Positions 1 through 12,500 of a stretch of 64,000 nucleotides of DNA are shown here, piece by piece (within the stretch, counting starts at the first letter, position 1; each line of letters begins with the position of its first letter). This DNA comes from Serinus canaria (Eukaryota > Chordata > Aves > Passeriformes > Fringillidae): assembly GCF_022539315.1 (NCBI RefSeq), contig NC_066315.1, positions 102,777,990 through 102,841,989 on the forward strand, given 5' to 3'. Made by a program: the position numbers and the translations under genes. The notes under the pieces were generated by a model. It saw only the letters and a list, made by a program, of their open reading frames with translations, was not told the DNA's origin and ran no database searches.

Positions 1-1604
1 CAAACTTAATGAAGTCAGCTGTAGCTCATACTGCGTTCTTGCCACTATTTCTGGGCAAGTTCTTGAGCTGTGTGAAAGCCAGGGCAAGTTGTGCCCATGT
101 CTAATTCCCTCAAGTTCAACAGGAGTCACTGTGGAAATGTGGCACAGCTGAGAGCACGCTGCTGCAACCTCTTCCCACAAGCAGTCTGCAAGTAACTGAA
201 AAATTCAGCAACCTGCTGTTATCATCTGTCACAGTTCACTTCTCCTTCCTTTCCATTTATTCCTCAGTTGCAGCTGATAACATATCAAGATCTTTTTTTT
301 TTTTTTCCTTGCAAAACACCAGCCTGGTTTTAAGCACTATAAATATGCTTATGGAAGTCTGGCATTTTTTCTGTAGGGTGAAAACGTAAGTCATTGTGGG
401 TGTTGCAGTAATTTACATGCAAACATAGTTTTCCACAGCATTAAAATATGATGAATAGATTCATTTTTAGCCTAATCTCATAACATTGATGCAAATATTT
501 TAGTGATATAAATGTACTACAGTATTTTTTGTCTCACTTGATAAGGATGTTCTCTTTTTCTTTTACACAAAGAATTTTTTTTAATATTTTTTTCCCAAAA
601 GAACCTTAAATGTAGTCTCCAGAAGTTGTAAAAGAAAACTTTTTTTTTTTTTTTCCTTCTGTTTTACTTGAGTTATAACATTGCAGATTCTTTCCTATTG
701 TACATTCCAACTGTTGAAACGCAGTCGCTGGTTACAGGCAATGGCACATTTCACTGCACAAGCAGACGTAATCCAACAATATATAACTTTTCAACAGTGA
801 GATTTTCTTCCTTGTAGTGCAAGAATGGAAACTTTAAAGCAGCCTTCCAAAATACTAGCTGCCAGTTCTTATTAGACTCCTTCTTATGGGGATGTTCCCC
901 TGTGTCACGATTTGCTCCACAGGAGGCCACGGTGTTCCTCACAATTGCATTGCACCACTGCTGTTTGAAAGTTGCCTTGTCCAGGTTAGGGGGAGAGCCC
1001 ATGGGCAGCACAGTGTGCAATGAGCAGTGTGTAAGAAACTGTGAATCCCGTTCTTGGTCTGTGTCCCATTGTGTCAATCACGAGGAGCTCCTTTGATATA
1101 TATAAAGCCAGTGAAGGGACCTGGTATTCTGTCAATAATTTTGGATTCAGGACAGAAATTGGTTGAACAATATGTCCTTACTTAAGAAAATCTTCCATAA
1201 ACATAGAATAACATAGTTTATTGAATAATGAATAGCTGTAAGAGAATGCTGAGCTCACATTTCATTTCATTTTTATTTATGCAGAGATTATGGTGGTCTT
1301 GAATGAAGGATGAAGTTGATCACTGATCACTGACTACTATCTAAGGAAAAAGACTATTTCCATTTCAGAATGCAAAATTGTCTGAGGGATTATCTAATGC
1401 TTAGAAAAACAGTACTTCCACATCAGTTGGGTAAATTAATATTTATGAAAAGGATGAGTAAGAACACATGTGAATGTGTTTGCATTGTCATGAATATGGC
1501 AAGCAGATTTTTTCAAAATAATGTAATGCATAAACCACAATTATCTCTGCCTCGTGGGAATACAGTATATGTGTGCATTCTTAGGTTAATAATTGTAATG
1601 AGTT

Positions 1605-1670
1605 AAATCCATGTCCAGGGGGTTAGGAAAAGATAATTTTTAGGCCCCTTCCAACCCAAACCATTGTATG
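1605..1670 (+). repeat. CR1 LINE, 3' tail fragment
   Basis: The segment ends in a close match to the CR1 3' terminus: a 'ccccttccaacccaaaccat' block followed by 'tgtatgaa', a decayed form of the terminal short repeat. Only about 65 bp is recognisable, as expected for a severely 5'-truncated insertion. The orientation is sense to DLGAP1. It has no coding capacity. Confidence 0.6.
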
Positions 1671-3214
1671 AATTTTACATGTAGTTCTTAGAAATTGCAA
1701 TATCTGTAATTCTTCCAGTGTCTTGCAATTTATCATGCATGGTCACAACACCTTAAACCCTCAAGAAATTCCCAGTGGCATCAATGACATGTTCTTTTAT
1801 AGGCTTACAACTTCATCCAGTACATTGAAAGATTAGTGTAAACGAACTGTAAAGAAGCTGGCAGTATAATTCATTTCATTCCACTGTCTGGTTTCAGCAG
1901 TGGAGCTGCATGGAAATACCTTTGTTATAAATGATAAAATTGTGCTTGAGAACACAATACCCAGCATAGCAAGGAGCTGTTAGGAAAATGTGTGTGTACA
2001 AAGTCAGAGCTTATAAAAGTGGTTACTCGGTCCCTACCAACAGCATCTTGCTATGACCTATTTAAACATACCTATTTTTGTGCACCCAATCTGGAGGGAT
2101 CTTCATTCCAATATTTCCTTGTGCAAGCAGTGACTAAGTTTTATGTGTAGGAACAAACAAGAGGGATGTTAAGGAGTGCCAGAACAGTTAGTTTCCTATA
2201 ATTAATATGTTAAATTGCAAATGTGTATTTTCATATTTGTAGATTATAAAGAGAATGCTTCCAGAGGATATTTTAAAGGTATTTTACTTGGAATAATTTT
2301 TGTTATGTAAAATTACTAGTAGTTGACAACATTGAATAATATCTTCAGAGAGAAATGTGATCAGTTTTGCAGGATGCTGTACATGGCAATTTTTTGCTGA
2401 AGAGCAAGTCTACATAGTTATATGTAGTTTCTTTTTTTAAACTCTGTCCTGAGAGTTTATAAGGGAGGTAAGATAATTAGAAATACTCTTTTACTGAAAT
2501 TCTACATAGGTAATTGTTATTTTCAGTTTTACAATATATTCAAGTATTAAGAAAAACATACATTGATACCTGACATGAAGATTACCTAGCTTTAAAAAGA
2601 CATTTTTCTGTATTAATTGAAAAGACATCTAATTATACTATGTTGGGCAATAATGGTTTTGGCCTACAGGAGAGGCCACAATAGAATTATGCCAGAAATA
2701 AACATTGCATGTGTTTGCATTTACATTATAACTAACAATATTCTTTCCTCTGAGGATGCTCTGGCTCATTGCTAATGTTTAAAGAGTTCTTGATCAAATC
2801 ATTCCTGTATGGCGCCAGTAGAAAAGAAAATTCAATTAATATGCCAAAAAATGGAAGGCAAACATGAAAATAATGTTTTAAGCCCTGTATTCAACTGTGT
2901 GTTTGGCAGGAATGTCCTCTATTTCACAAATATTTAGTATTATGAATTTTTATTTGCAAATAGATTAATGTGCATAGGATTATTCAAGCTAGTATAATTG
3001 ATGTGTATTTGCAGAATGATAGATGTGTATATTAACCAATATTTAACTTGCTATTTAACTGTTTTCCAGTTTTTTATTTTACTTCTTGTCTCAAGTGAAA
3101 CAATGTACAGATGTGTTATCTCCGTAGCATATTTGCTGGAACCCTTCCTAGATCTCAGATTTGTAGTACAAGTTATGAACAGGGATATAAATAACATGTC
3201 AGCTTCAAAAGGAA

Positions 3215-3325
3215 AATATATTATAATATTAAAATATTTTAGATATATTTAAATATAATTAGATTATTTAATAAATTATTTATTTAAATATAATGTATTT
3301 TGAATATATTATAAAATTTAATATA
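3215..3325. repeat. AT-rich low-complexity tract
   Basis: Over about 110 bp the sequence is nearly all A and T, with many overlapping motifs such as aatata, tttaaata and attataat. It could melt easily or form small hairpins. No unit repeats regularly enough to call a microsatellite. Confidence 0.7.
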
Positions 3326-3728
3326 ACCCTATTTCTAGCTCATTCAGGACTGGTGAAAGTCAGCTACTTAGCCAACTGCAACACAGGACAGTATATTCTA
3401 TTTTTCTTTATTTTGTCAGTATACTGCAAATTTCAACACTAAATTCTTGCTGGAATAATCTTCCATAAGGAAATGTAGTAATGTTCCACGTTCCATACAT
3501 GAAAAGGTAGTAAATGACTTGATCATTTGCAAACAGAGACTGCAGCCCTGCCAAGCATACCAGAATCTGCTACTGAAGAGACCAAAATTTGGTAATCCAC
3601 TGTCTTATTCACACAGCAGATTTCTGTGGCTTGGGTTTAATGTTTTTCTAAAGAAAATACCTGAAATATCCAATTCCATCAGACTTGAAGTTTTCTCTTT
3701 CAAATTATACAGAACATTTTTTCACTGA

Positions 3729-3767
3729 GGGGGTATCTGGGGGGTTCTGGGGGTATCTTTCATGGGG
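3729..3767 (+). other. G-quadruplex motif
   Basis: Four G-runs lie close together: 3729-3733 (5 G), 3739-3744 (6 G), 3749-3753 (5 G) and 3764-3767 (4 G). The spacers are 5, 4 and 10 nt. This meets a strict four-tetrad pattern apart from the slightly long last loop. It is on the + strand, so it would also be present in a DLGAP1 pre-mRNA if this is intron. Folding is inferred, not shown. Confidence 0.6.
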
Positions 3768-4750
3768 TATGTCTTTCACTAAAGCCCTCTTGCCTGGAGA
3801 GGCTGTTGAGAGCAGGCTTTGCACAAGTTGCTGCCGTGCAGCCTGCGTGAGTTGTAACAGAATGAAAATCCCTGGTAGTGTCATCTGCTGGAGGGATTTT
3901 GCAGAGCTGTCAGTCATGCTTGCTTTACAGAAGGAAAGGGTATTCTTGTTTCACACCTCAGTTCATGGTCTCAGGGGTGTAATCACACAAAGGGTCTCTC
4001 CAGGGAGGTACCACAGAACCTGATGAATGCCATAGGCTTTTTCCATGGAAGTTTCCCAAGAACTAGCCCTTGTTCTCAGGTCCAGTGGGCTATGTGTAGC
4101 AGAAATTTTTTTTTCCACTGACACAAAGCTAGACTAGATATGCATGAAGCATGTGCTTCACTAATCCAGTCTAATGGCAGGAAGCCTAAACTATCCATAT
4201 GCTCGCTGTGGTCTGGCATTGCAGAGGCATGCTGACAATTTGGCGATGGTGACTGTTCCTGTGGGCGTCACTGAGACATTCCTGTTTCACTTCTTCTCTT
4301 CAGTATCATATGATGTTCTGGGAAGCTGTGTACATTCTGTTTCTTCATGCTTCAAGGAGAATGATATTACATACCCCAAAGTCCAAGAAGTTAAGAAATA
4401 TGTACCCCAAGCTGTAACAGACCAGGAGGTGAAACAGGAAAGGTTTTCTTCAGGCAGTGGTTTAATACCACCAGCCAGTTTCTTTGCTTATGATTATCTT
4501 CTTTGTCTCCAAAGCAGCCAAGCTCTGTTTACCATGGACTATTTCATATTCCTCTCACTCCTCTTCATGTTTCTTATCATACTTGGTTATATCTTCTCTT
4601 TCAACCAGAACATTACTCTTTAGAAACACAACGCTGCTTACATGTCCCTGAGAATGTACTTCTGAGGCCAAATAATCTTAAAGCCAGGGAAGGTTATCTG
4701 TGAAGTTATCCTTGGAAGAAAATGGAAGAATAATATCCCTTGTGTCATTT

Positions 4751-4776
4751 AAACAAACAAACAAACAAACAAACAA
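4751..4776. repeat. (AAAC)n microsatellite
   Basis: About six and a half uninterrupted AAAC units. This is a simple short tandem repeat without a nearby recognisable retroelement body. Confidence 0.95.
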
Positions 4777-5902
4777 TTTAAAAAATACCTATGGAGTTCA
4801 TTTAGGAATGCAACTAGCTTGAAGAAAAGTCCTATCATTAAGTGTTCAACAAAAAATATTCAGTTACTGACAATTTGGCAATTATTCTAGCTTCACAAAG
4901 GGCATCTAGTTAGTCATTAGAAGAGAACTGAAACATTTGCATCAAGTTCATTGTTGAATTTTCTTCCAGAGAAATTGCATTCCAGGCAAATTTCATCCAT
5001 GACTTCGTGCTTTTAGCCATACTGTTGATGACCAACGGCATGAAAATTGCCAGCTTAGGAGAATAAATCTAACTTTGTTACTCAGTGCATTTTTAAGAAA
5101 ACTTCTTTCTTTGCATTCTTGCTCTCAACCTGTTTTCTAATCACAGCTAGTGCTGAGGAAAACCAACATGAACAATTGCTGGGGACTTCAGGCCATGGGA
5201 GACTGACAACCACAAAGTCTGGTAACAACAGTTTTGTGTGCCATGTGTGAAGGAGTAGGCAGGACCCTGTGACTATCTTGTCTAAGATTCCACAGTTTGC
5301 CTATTAAAAGTGAGTACAACCCCACCAAATTAACCAGAGCAGGACGCTACAGCAAACCTGTCACTTTGAGAAGGGGGTGTCATAACCCCCAGGAGGAGGT
5401 CAAAGGTTTTGCTGAGGAACACAGGCATCACCCTGAGCAGAACCACTCCAGTCTGAACAGAGCAAGACAATACTACAGGCTTCAGAACTTCTCCCTTTGG
5501 ATGAGATTTAGAGTGTGTGAAACAAGGACTGATAAATTTTGACAGCTTGCATTTCCAGATGTCAGGTATTGGTTTAGCTACTTATAAGAATATGAGTGAA
5601 CTAGAATTGAAAGTACAAAAGATTTTCTTCTTTTATTACCTGCATGACTGTGGGATATTCAGACTTGCTATAATAACATGCTCTTTTAAGTAGAAGATTA
5701 ACAGATATGTTAACAAAAGTGTTTCTATTAGTACAATTTTGAATTTAGAACATCCATTTTAAAAAATTTACTGTAGAATTCTAATCCAGAAAACTTTCTA
5801 CTACAACACAGTCCAGTTTCTTGAGCTTCTGTCTTTGGAAAGAAACAGGAACATTAATGAAAAGGAGATAGACATAATGTTTTTTACAATTGTCATAATT
5901 TA

Positions 5903-6620
5903 TAGAATCATAGAATGATTTCAATTGGGAGGAACCTTCAAAATCACTTACTTCCAACCTGTTGCCTCAGTCAGGGACGCCTTCCATCAGACTAGGTTGC
6001 TCAGAGGCCCATCCAGCCTGGCCTCCAGCAGTTCCAAGGATGGGACATCCACAACCTCTCTGGACAACCTGTTCCAGTGCCTCCCCATCCTCACAGTAAA
6101 GAATGTCTTCCTAATACCTAATCTAAACCTACCTTCTTTGAATTTTCACCTTTGTTCTATCGCTCCATGCCCTTGTAAAAAGTCACACTTCAGCTTCCTT
6201 GTCAACCTCCTTTAGGTACTGTGATCTTCTCCAGGCTGAACAACCCCGACTCTCAGCATGTCTTCATAGAAGAGGTGTTTCAGCCCTCTGTCCTTCTCCA
6301 CCTTTGGACTCACTCCAACAGGTCTATGCCCTTCTTACTTTGGGGTGCCCAGAGCTGGCTGCAGTACTGCAGGTGGGGACTCATCAGAGCAGAGCAGAAG
6401 GGGAGAATCATCTCCCTCACCCTGCTGCCCCTGATGCTCTGGATGCAGCCCAGGATGTGGGTTGGCCTCCTGGTCTGCAAATGCACATTGCTGAGTCATG
6501 TTGAGCTTCTCATCAATCAACACTTCCAAGTTCTCTTCAGGGCTGCTCACAATCAATTCTTCACCCAGCCTGTATTTGTTCTTGGAATTGCCCTTCACAC
6601 GTGCAGGATCTTGTCTTGAG
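5903..6620 (-). mobile_element. CR1 LINE fragment, reverse orientation
   Basis: About 720 bp of the chicken-repeat-1 3' region lies on the minus strand. The 3' tail is at 5903 ('agaatcatagaatg' read on +), and the 5' truncation is at about 6620. Minus-strand frames across 6335-6598 resemble the end of the reverse-transcriptase ORF2 product (the 'LGEEL', 'VLIDEKLNM' and 'QQCAFA' blocks), but the frame shifts repeatedly, so the copy is dead. Loss of the 5' part is the usual result of incomplete reverse transcription. It is the longest CR1 in the window. Confidence 0.9.
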
Positions 6621-8080
6621 CAAGACAGGACACAGGAATGAAAAAGCTATGAGAAGTGAACTTCTAAATGTTCAGGTCTGGTGTGACTTCCTATTTTTTT
6701 ATGAGACTTGTAAGAATGTAACCATCTTTACAGGTAGAAGGTTGTCTCAATCAGATTTGAGTTCAAAATTTTATGAGAAAATGGCAGAAAATATAGCTGC
6801 ATACTCAGTCCAAATAATCACATATTCTTCAAAACTAAAAAGAAAAAGTGTTCTTTTTCACACTTCCCAATAAGGTGAGAATTAATTGAGGTCAAATAAA
6901 CCTGTGCACATGGAGGAACTTTCCCAGGTCTGCTGTAAGAGTAAAGTAGGAGGTGCTCAGGCAGCTGAGAGGATTCAAACTGCAGGACCAATGGGAGCAA
7001 ATCGGGTGTCCACATCTGACCCTGACAGCAGCTCCTGCACCAGGCACACCTTGAGGGCTGATTGCAGGAAACCTGAGATGGTATCAATCCACAGAGCTCC
7101 TTGGCTTTTCCAGGTTCCCAAACAGAGTACTTGGGAGGCCAGTGGATACTGAAAGAAAAAGGGAGAGCTTGGAGGATCCCTGATGCTTTCTGTGTCTTTT
7201 GCTCTTATTCTTTATCTTCAGATGCCACTATTTCCAGCACGGTGTGGCTTGACCAGGTGGATTGTGTCCGTGGTACCTTGTGCCACTGGAGTCAAAAAAG
7301 GTCCAAGTATAATTCCTTTCTAAAGAAAAATTCAGCTTCTTCTATGTTTTTTTTCCCACTGTCAGGAAACTGATAGGATTTGCTTCTCTTCCCAAAACTT
7401 CCAGGGGTCATACAAATCTTGTATTTCAACCCCTGCCAGTTTAAATTTAAAGCAGGGAGGCAGGGCAGGAGGTAGGGTGGTGGATGGAAAAATGGGCATG
7501 CACAGATGGGGGATTGTATAAACCGTATTACTGAGGGAGCCTGGCAAATAATGCTTCACAGATCATTATTGTTGCTGTGCACCATCTCTTCTGTAGCCTT
7601 CAAAGTTGCACTTTGTAGCTGTCTCAGATCATACTCCTAACTGCTCTGTAAAAACCATAAAAACCCCCTTTTAAATCACAGTCTTATGGAACTAAAGCAA
7701 TGTTTAACAGACTTAGCAGGCCTGACAGGTTTCTTCCTATTCACTTAGGGTAGAAGAGATCACAGACCTCTTCATGCTGCTTCCAGAGTTTTATTCTGAA
7801 CTTTCTCTACATATTCACTTGACCTGCAAGTCTCTTCATTTAGGAAAAAAGAGGAATGACTTTTTCAAAGTATGCAAGGCTCTTCTAAACACAGCTTTAT
7901 CATCAGCCTATAAAGTACTTATCCTAATAGTGAAAAAAAAAAAAAAAAAGTAGGATCATTCCTTTTAAACTTTCAACATATTCACTGTTTTGAGTCTGGC
8001 TGAAATGGAGTTCATTTTTCCACAGCAGCTCTCAAAGTGCTGTGCTTTGCATTGGTAGTTAGAAAGGTGTTGATAACACC
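6621..8080. other. Non-coding DNA, no recognised feature
   Basis: Unique-looking sequence between the CR1 and the retroviral element. It contains an A-run at 7935-7949 and short frames on both strands around 6818-7373 without recognisable domains or splice structure. I see nothing that supports a gene. Confidence 0.6.
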
Positions 8081-8439
8081 ATTATATTTTCTCTCCCCTG
8101 TCCAGTTGCAAAGGGGGGCAATAGGGAAGCTTTGGTGGTATCTGGCATCCAGATAGGGTCAACCCACTAGAGGGTTTTGGTGCCAAAACATGGGGTCATG
8201 TGGATTTTGAGATAAAGATAGTAATTTGGAGAAGTAATGGGCAAAATAAATCGTGAACAGCATCAAAGAGTGGATTGATCATAGGGAATTTTTGTCATAA
8301 TTGTTGTGAATGGACAAGGGTTGAATTTTGTGTAAATTGTCCTTTTTTTTTTCCTGTGTTGGGATGATGTTATTTTGGGTTTTGTGCAGGGAATTTTGTT
8401 TTGTTAATTTGGTTGCATTTGTTGATTTTCAGAGGTGAG

Positions 8440-8470
8440 GGGTGGAATGTATTGGGTGGAATGTATTGGG
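8440..8470. repeat. 15-bp tandem duplication
   Basis: The segment 'ggtggaatgtattgg' occurs twice back to back just before the probable 3' LTR start. It may be a small replication-slippage duplication and makes the LTR boundary hard to place. Confidence 0.85.
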
Positions 8471-9545
8471 TTTGCATGGCCAGGTAGCGGGGTGGAGGGA
8501 GGCTACAGAGGTGGCTTCTGTGAGAAGTTGCTGGAAGTTTCCTCCATGTCCAGCAGAGCCAATCCCTGGCATCTCCAAAGAGAGGCGTGCCACTGGCCAA
8601 GCTAAGCCAATCAGAAATGGTGATAACACCTCTGTGATATCATGTTTGAGAAGAAGAAAAGGAAGTTATTGCACAGCTGTAATTGCAACCAGAGATCAGA
8701 GTGAGAATTTGTGAGAGAAACAACACTGCAGACACCAAGGGCATTGGAGAAGGAGGGGAAGGATGAGCCAGAGCAGAGATTCCCCTGCAGCTGATGGTGC
8801 AGACCATGGAGCAGCAGCTGTGTCCCTGCAGCCCATGGAGGAGCACAGGGATGCTGAGATCTGACTGCAGCCTGTGGAGGAGATCAGTGCTGGAACAGAT
8901 GGATGCCTGAGAGGAGGTTGTGAACCCATGGGAGGCCTGTGCTGGAACAGGGTCCTGGCCAGGGCCTGCAGAGCCATGGAGAGATGAGCTCATGCTAAAA
9001 CAGGTCTCTTGGCCCAGTACCCACGCTGGAACAGTCTGTGCCTGAGGAATGGCAGAACTGCACCCTGTGGAAAAGTGACCTGTGTGGCAGCATTTTGTGA
9101 AGAATTGTTTCCCATGGGACAGGCTCATGTTGGAGAGAATCATGGAGAACTTTGTCCCATGAGAGGGATCCCACGCTGGAGCAGGGGAAGGACTCCTCTC
9201 CCTAAGCAGCATTAGGAACAATGTTGAAGAATTGACCATAACCCGCATTCCCCATCTCCCTGCACCACTGAGGGGACAAGCTAGAACTGGGAAGGAAAGA
9301 GGAGTAAAAGGAAGATGTTTATAAGATCTTATTTTACTTCTTATTTTCCTGCTCTGATTTCATTAGTGATAAATTCAATTATCCCCAATTCAAGTCTGTT
9401 TTCCATATGACAGTATTTGATGGGTGCTCTCTCTTGGTCCTTATCTCAACCCATGAATCCTTCATTCTGTTTTCTCTCCCCTGTCCAGTTCTAGAGGGCA
9501 GTGTTAGTGAGGCTTTGGGCATCCAGCCAGGGTCAAGCCATTACA
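8450..9545 (+). repeat. 3' LTR of the retroviral element
   Basis: About 1.1 kb. The start is uncertain, near the 'gggtttgcatggccagg' at 8467. It contains imperfect internal repeats built around 'cacgctggagcag' and 'cccatgg' between about 8930 and 9200, which are characteristic of this LTR family. The terminal 'aca' is at 9543-9545. The long minus-strand open frame at 8640-9248 (202 codons) runs antisense through these repeats and is an artefact of their composition. No target-site duplication can be tested, because the left LTR has lost its outer end. Confidence 0.65.
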
Positions 9546-12500
9546 TTCACTCATGCAAAGATTAACTCTGTTTGTTGGATCTAAACGTGTGTTCTTATTT
9601 TGTGTGATTTCAGGGAGTTTGTAGAGTGTACAAGTTCTGTTCCATCTTCTGTTTACTAATTAGTTTACAAATATCCTTCAGGCAGTTGTCATCTACAAGC
9701 TAAAGAATTTTTTTTTAAAAAGCTAAAATATTTGAATTTTAAATAAAATTCATGCTCAAATAGTTTCAGAATGGATACTACTGAAACCAGTGTTCTTCAT
9801 TCCTGCTGGAAAGAGCTCTACTGAAATCATACATTTCTGGAAGCAACCATCCATGTTATCTTACAAAACTCCTTCTTTGGTGCCTTAAAATGTAGACTCT
9901 GAAAGTACACTGAGTATTCCAGTTGCAGCAGTACAGTTTTTGTAAGCGCTGTGTCCTTTTTCTTTGCCAGCGCTCACATGCATTGCTGTTTCTGCAGCGG
10001 TCAGCCTGACTGTCAGAGCAGATAACCATCAATGAGTCTGGCTTTACTGTGAACTTCCCAAGAGAGAGGGTAGGCATGCAATTGTAGATTCAGCTACTGT
10101 TTTATGGGGGTAGTGTAATTCTGTTTCAGCAGTACAGATTTAACGTTGCTAAAAAGTAGTCGATGAAAATGCGAGAGAAAAATAAAATTAGTTTACTTGA
10201 ACATTGGGCGTGATTCTGAGTTACATTTGTGAAAACACATGTTAATGTGTCTAATCTCAGTTAAATTCCTTGTAGACTGAGGAATTCACAAGAACAAATC
10301 TGCAGTTACTGATACAGCCTAACAATTTCATTGCATATCTGATAAGAACTGTGTCTGATACAAAATGTATAAAGTAGCCAAAGGCTGGATGGGAGGAAGC
10401 TTCTGGAGTTCCTAAAGGCCTGAAAATCTACCTTCAGATGTGATTGAGAAACACAGTCACTTTAGGTTAAGATATATAAGAGCATGAAATAGTTGTGTCT
10501 CTCAGCAGCAGGAGGGAATGTGAGCTTCTGAAAAGGCTTATTGAAAAATCTCCAGAGCTATCCGCTGGAAGTGGATGCTGGACGCATTTAGCTGCAGCTA
10601 TGTATCAGTGGCTAATTACCAGAACAATTTTCTTGGAAATGAGGCAGATTCTGTTACTTCACGGCTTTAAAATCAGACCTGCCATCTTTTCACAAGGTGT
10701 ACTCTATGTCAGCAATAAATTGTAGCTCCACAGTAGTAGTTTTGGATGGTTTTTATAAGCCTCATGAGGAGAAACATGAGGACATGTATGAGGATAAACA
10801 GCATAGCCCACTGTGGCTTCTCCTGAACTTACACAATAATGCTGGCATTTAACATATGATGAACCTCAAGTTTTGAGGGGATAGATGAGATTTCAGTTGA
10901 ATACCTCAAAGATGTAAGAAAGTGAAAAGGCTGTGTGCTTTTTGTTTTGTTTTTTATTCAGGTTTAAGGGAGTATGTCTTTTTAGTACACAAATTAAAGT
11001 AGATTGTAGAAAGCACTTATTCTTCACCTTGAAATTAAATTAGAATAAATTGGGAGGAGTAAGCAACAAGGAATTAACAAGACGTTCTGTATCTATTACC
11101 AGTTTGATATATATCTGGTAGCCTGCTTATGGTGTTACTCTTCTAAAGAAACATTTTTCTAAGTATTTTCAATGCTATAGAAATATTTATTGCACATTTT
11201 CATATTACTCTGCAGGTATTTTTTACAGAATATTAGAACTTCTTTTAAGTAAAAATAACTTCAAATGCACTGCTTCTGTGGGGATTTTTTTAAATACTCA
11301 TGACAAGATGCTTTGCAGTAGAACCTAGAGATAAAGCTCTTCACTTTAAAGTGTATGGTATTCCAGTATATGAACACTTTATCGTTTGCAATTGCATGTA
11401 AAATAAATTTCAGGAGTTTCTTAAAGTGTATTTCATTTATGGTAGTTTTGTGGGATAAAGCAATGAGCTACCCATAACATTCTCTTTTAAAGTGCATTAT
11501 TAATAGTTTTAAAATTCTACCTACTTAATATTATGGAGAATACTTACTCTATCCTATTATTTTAAACCATCAAATATTAAAAGCAGAAATTAAGTTCATT
11601 TCATTATATTCATGTTGGTCTCAGGAGCAATTCCATTGAGATCTGTGAAGTTACATCAATTAGGGCATTGCTAGAAATAGAAACATGCAAAAGAAGGGAA
11701 TTAAGCTTATACTTCCTCCTTTTCCTTTAGTGCTCTCTCCTTCACTCCCTCCTTCACTTCATTTTTTCTGTATCAATGAAGGCTTCTAAATACAGCAAAG
11801 TTCAAGTGAAATGAAAATATTCTTGAGTATATTTTCCTTGATTTTGACTTCTTTACTCTCAATATATAAAGAAAAGTTTTAATTCCCTTCTTTATTATTG
11901 TGTTTCATGTCAGCAATGTATGAAGTTCAGACAGGGCTATAAAATAACAGAGTCCAGTGCTTTGGTATTCCCTCTGAGCCCCCAAGAGTGAAATATGCCC
12001 TGCATAAATGCCTAATGTGCTGATGAAGTTAAACATCCTTCAGGAGTAAGAAGTTCATTTACCATTTTGCATATCTCAACACAGTGATTTCCGATGAGCT
12101 TCTGTACAGCATGCACATAGTGAAGAGAAATTGTCTTCTAATCTGGCTTTCTTACAAACATGGATGTGAAGTTCATGCCCAAGTATTTTAGGTGCCACCT
12201 AATATGGCCAGCACCACCATATTCCTCATAGTGTCAAAGCCTCACTGATAAAAAATCAGTCACAAACTGTGGAAGTAAAGAAGTCACAGTTCAATTCTGT
12301 GGCATTGCAAAGCTGACCTGTGCAATTCAAGATTATAAGCATGGTTTATTCATTTCATCTGTTTGGTCATCCAACATCAGATTATTATTCATAATAATTC
12401 ATTTCATCAAATATTTTTTTCAGTTATTTTTGCCTCTTCCTGATTTAAAAGCTATTCTGAAAGACTTTTCTGAAATGTTTAAGCCATGTTCACTGTTTAG

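Larger units (their letters stand above)
1..5902. other. Non-coding DNA, probably 5' intron of DLGAP1
   Basis: No convincing exon was found. The open frames here are short, lack recognisable domains and are not bounded by paired splice signals. The longest, at 4174-4623 + (149 codons), matches no family I know. Contents are AT-rich sequence with T-runs near 290-306 and 638-654, a small CR1 tail at about 1605-1670, an extremely AT-rich patch at 3215-3325, a G-run cluster at 3729-3767 and an (AAAC)6 repeat at 4751-4776. Assignment to a DLGAP1 intron is inferred from exon A downstream beginning at a splice acceptor. The upstream exon lies outside the window. Confidence 0.6.
8081..9545 (+). mobile_element. 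Degenerate endogenous retrovirus
   Basis: Two related blocks end the same way: 8081-8165 and 9466-9545 share 'ctctcccctgtccagtt' and a 'gcatccag...agggtcaa' motif, the 3' end of an avian LTR family. The first block is the surviving end of the 5' LTR. At 8178-8195 follows a primer-binding-site-like stretch (TGGTGCC...TGGGG) that resembles the tRNA-Lys type with one extra base. A leader of under 300 bp follows, then the 3' LTR from about 8450. No gag, pol or env coding remains. The element is in sense orientation to DLGAP1. Family identity comes from memory of avian LTR sequences. The ERVK-like assignment rests only on the primer-site resemblance. Confidence 0.7.

Noticed and set aside
4174..4623. 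149-codon + strand frame with a hydrophobic C-terminus
   Set aside because: The hydrophobic end could look like a membrane segment, but the sequence matches nothing I know and has no gene structure around it.
8640..9248. 202-codon minus-strand open frame
   Set aside because: It runs antisense through the internal repeats of the 3' LTR and has no recognisable domain. The openness comes from repetitive composition.
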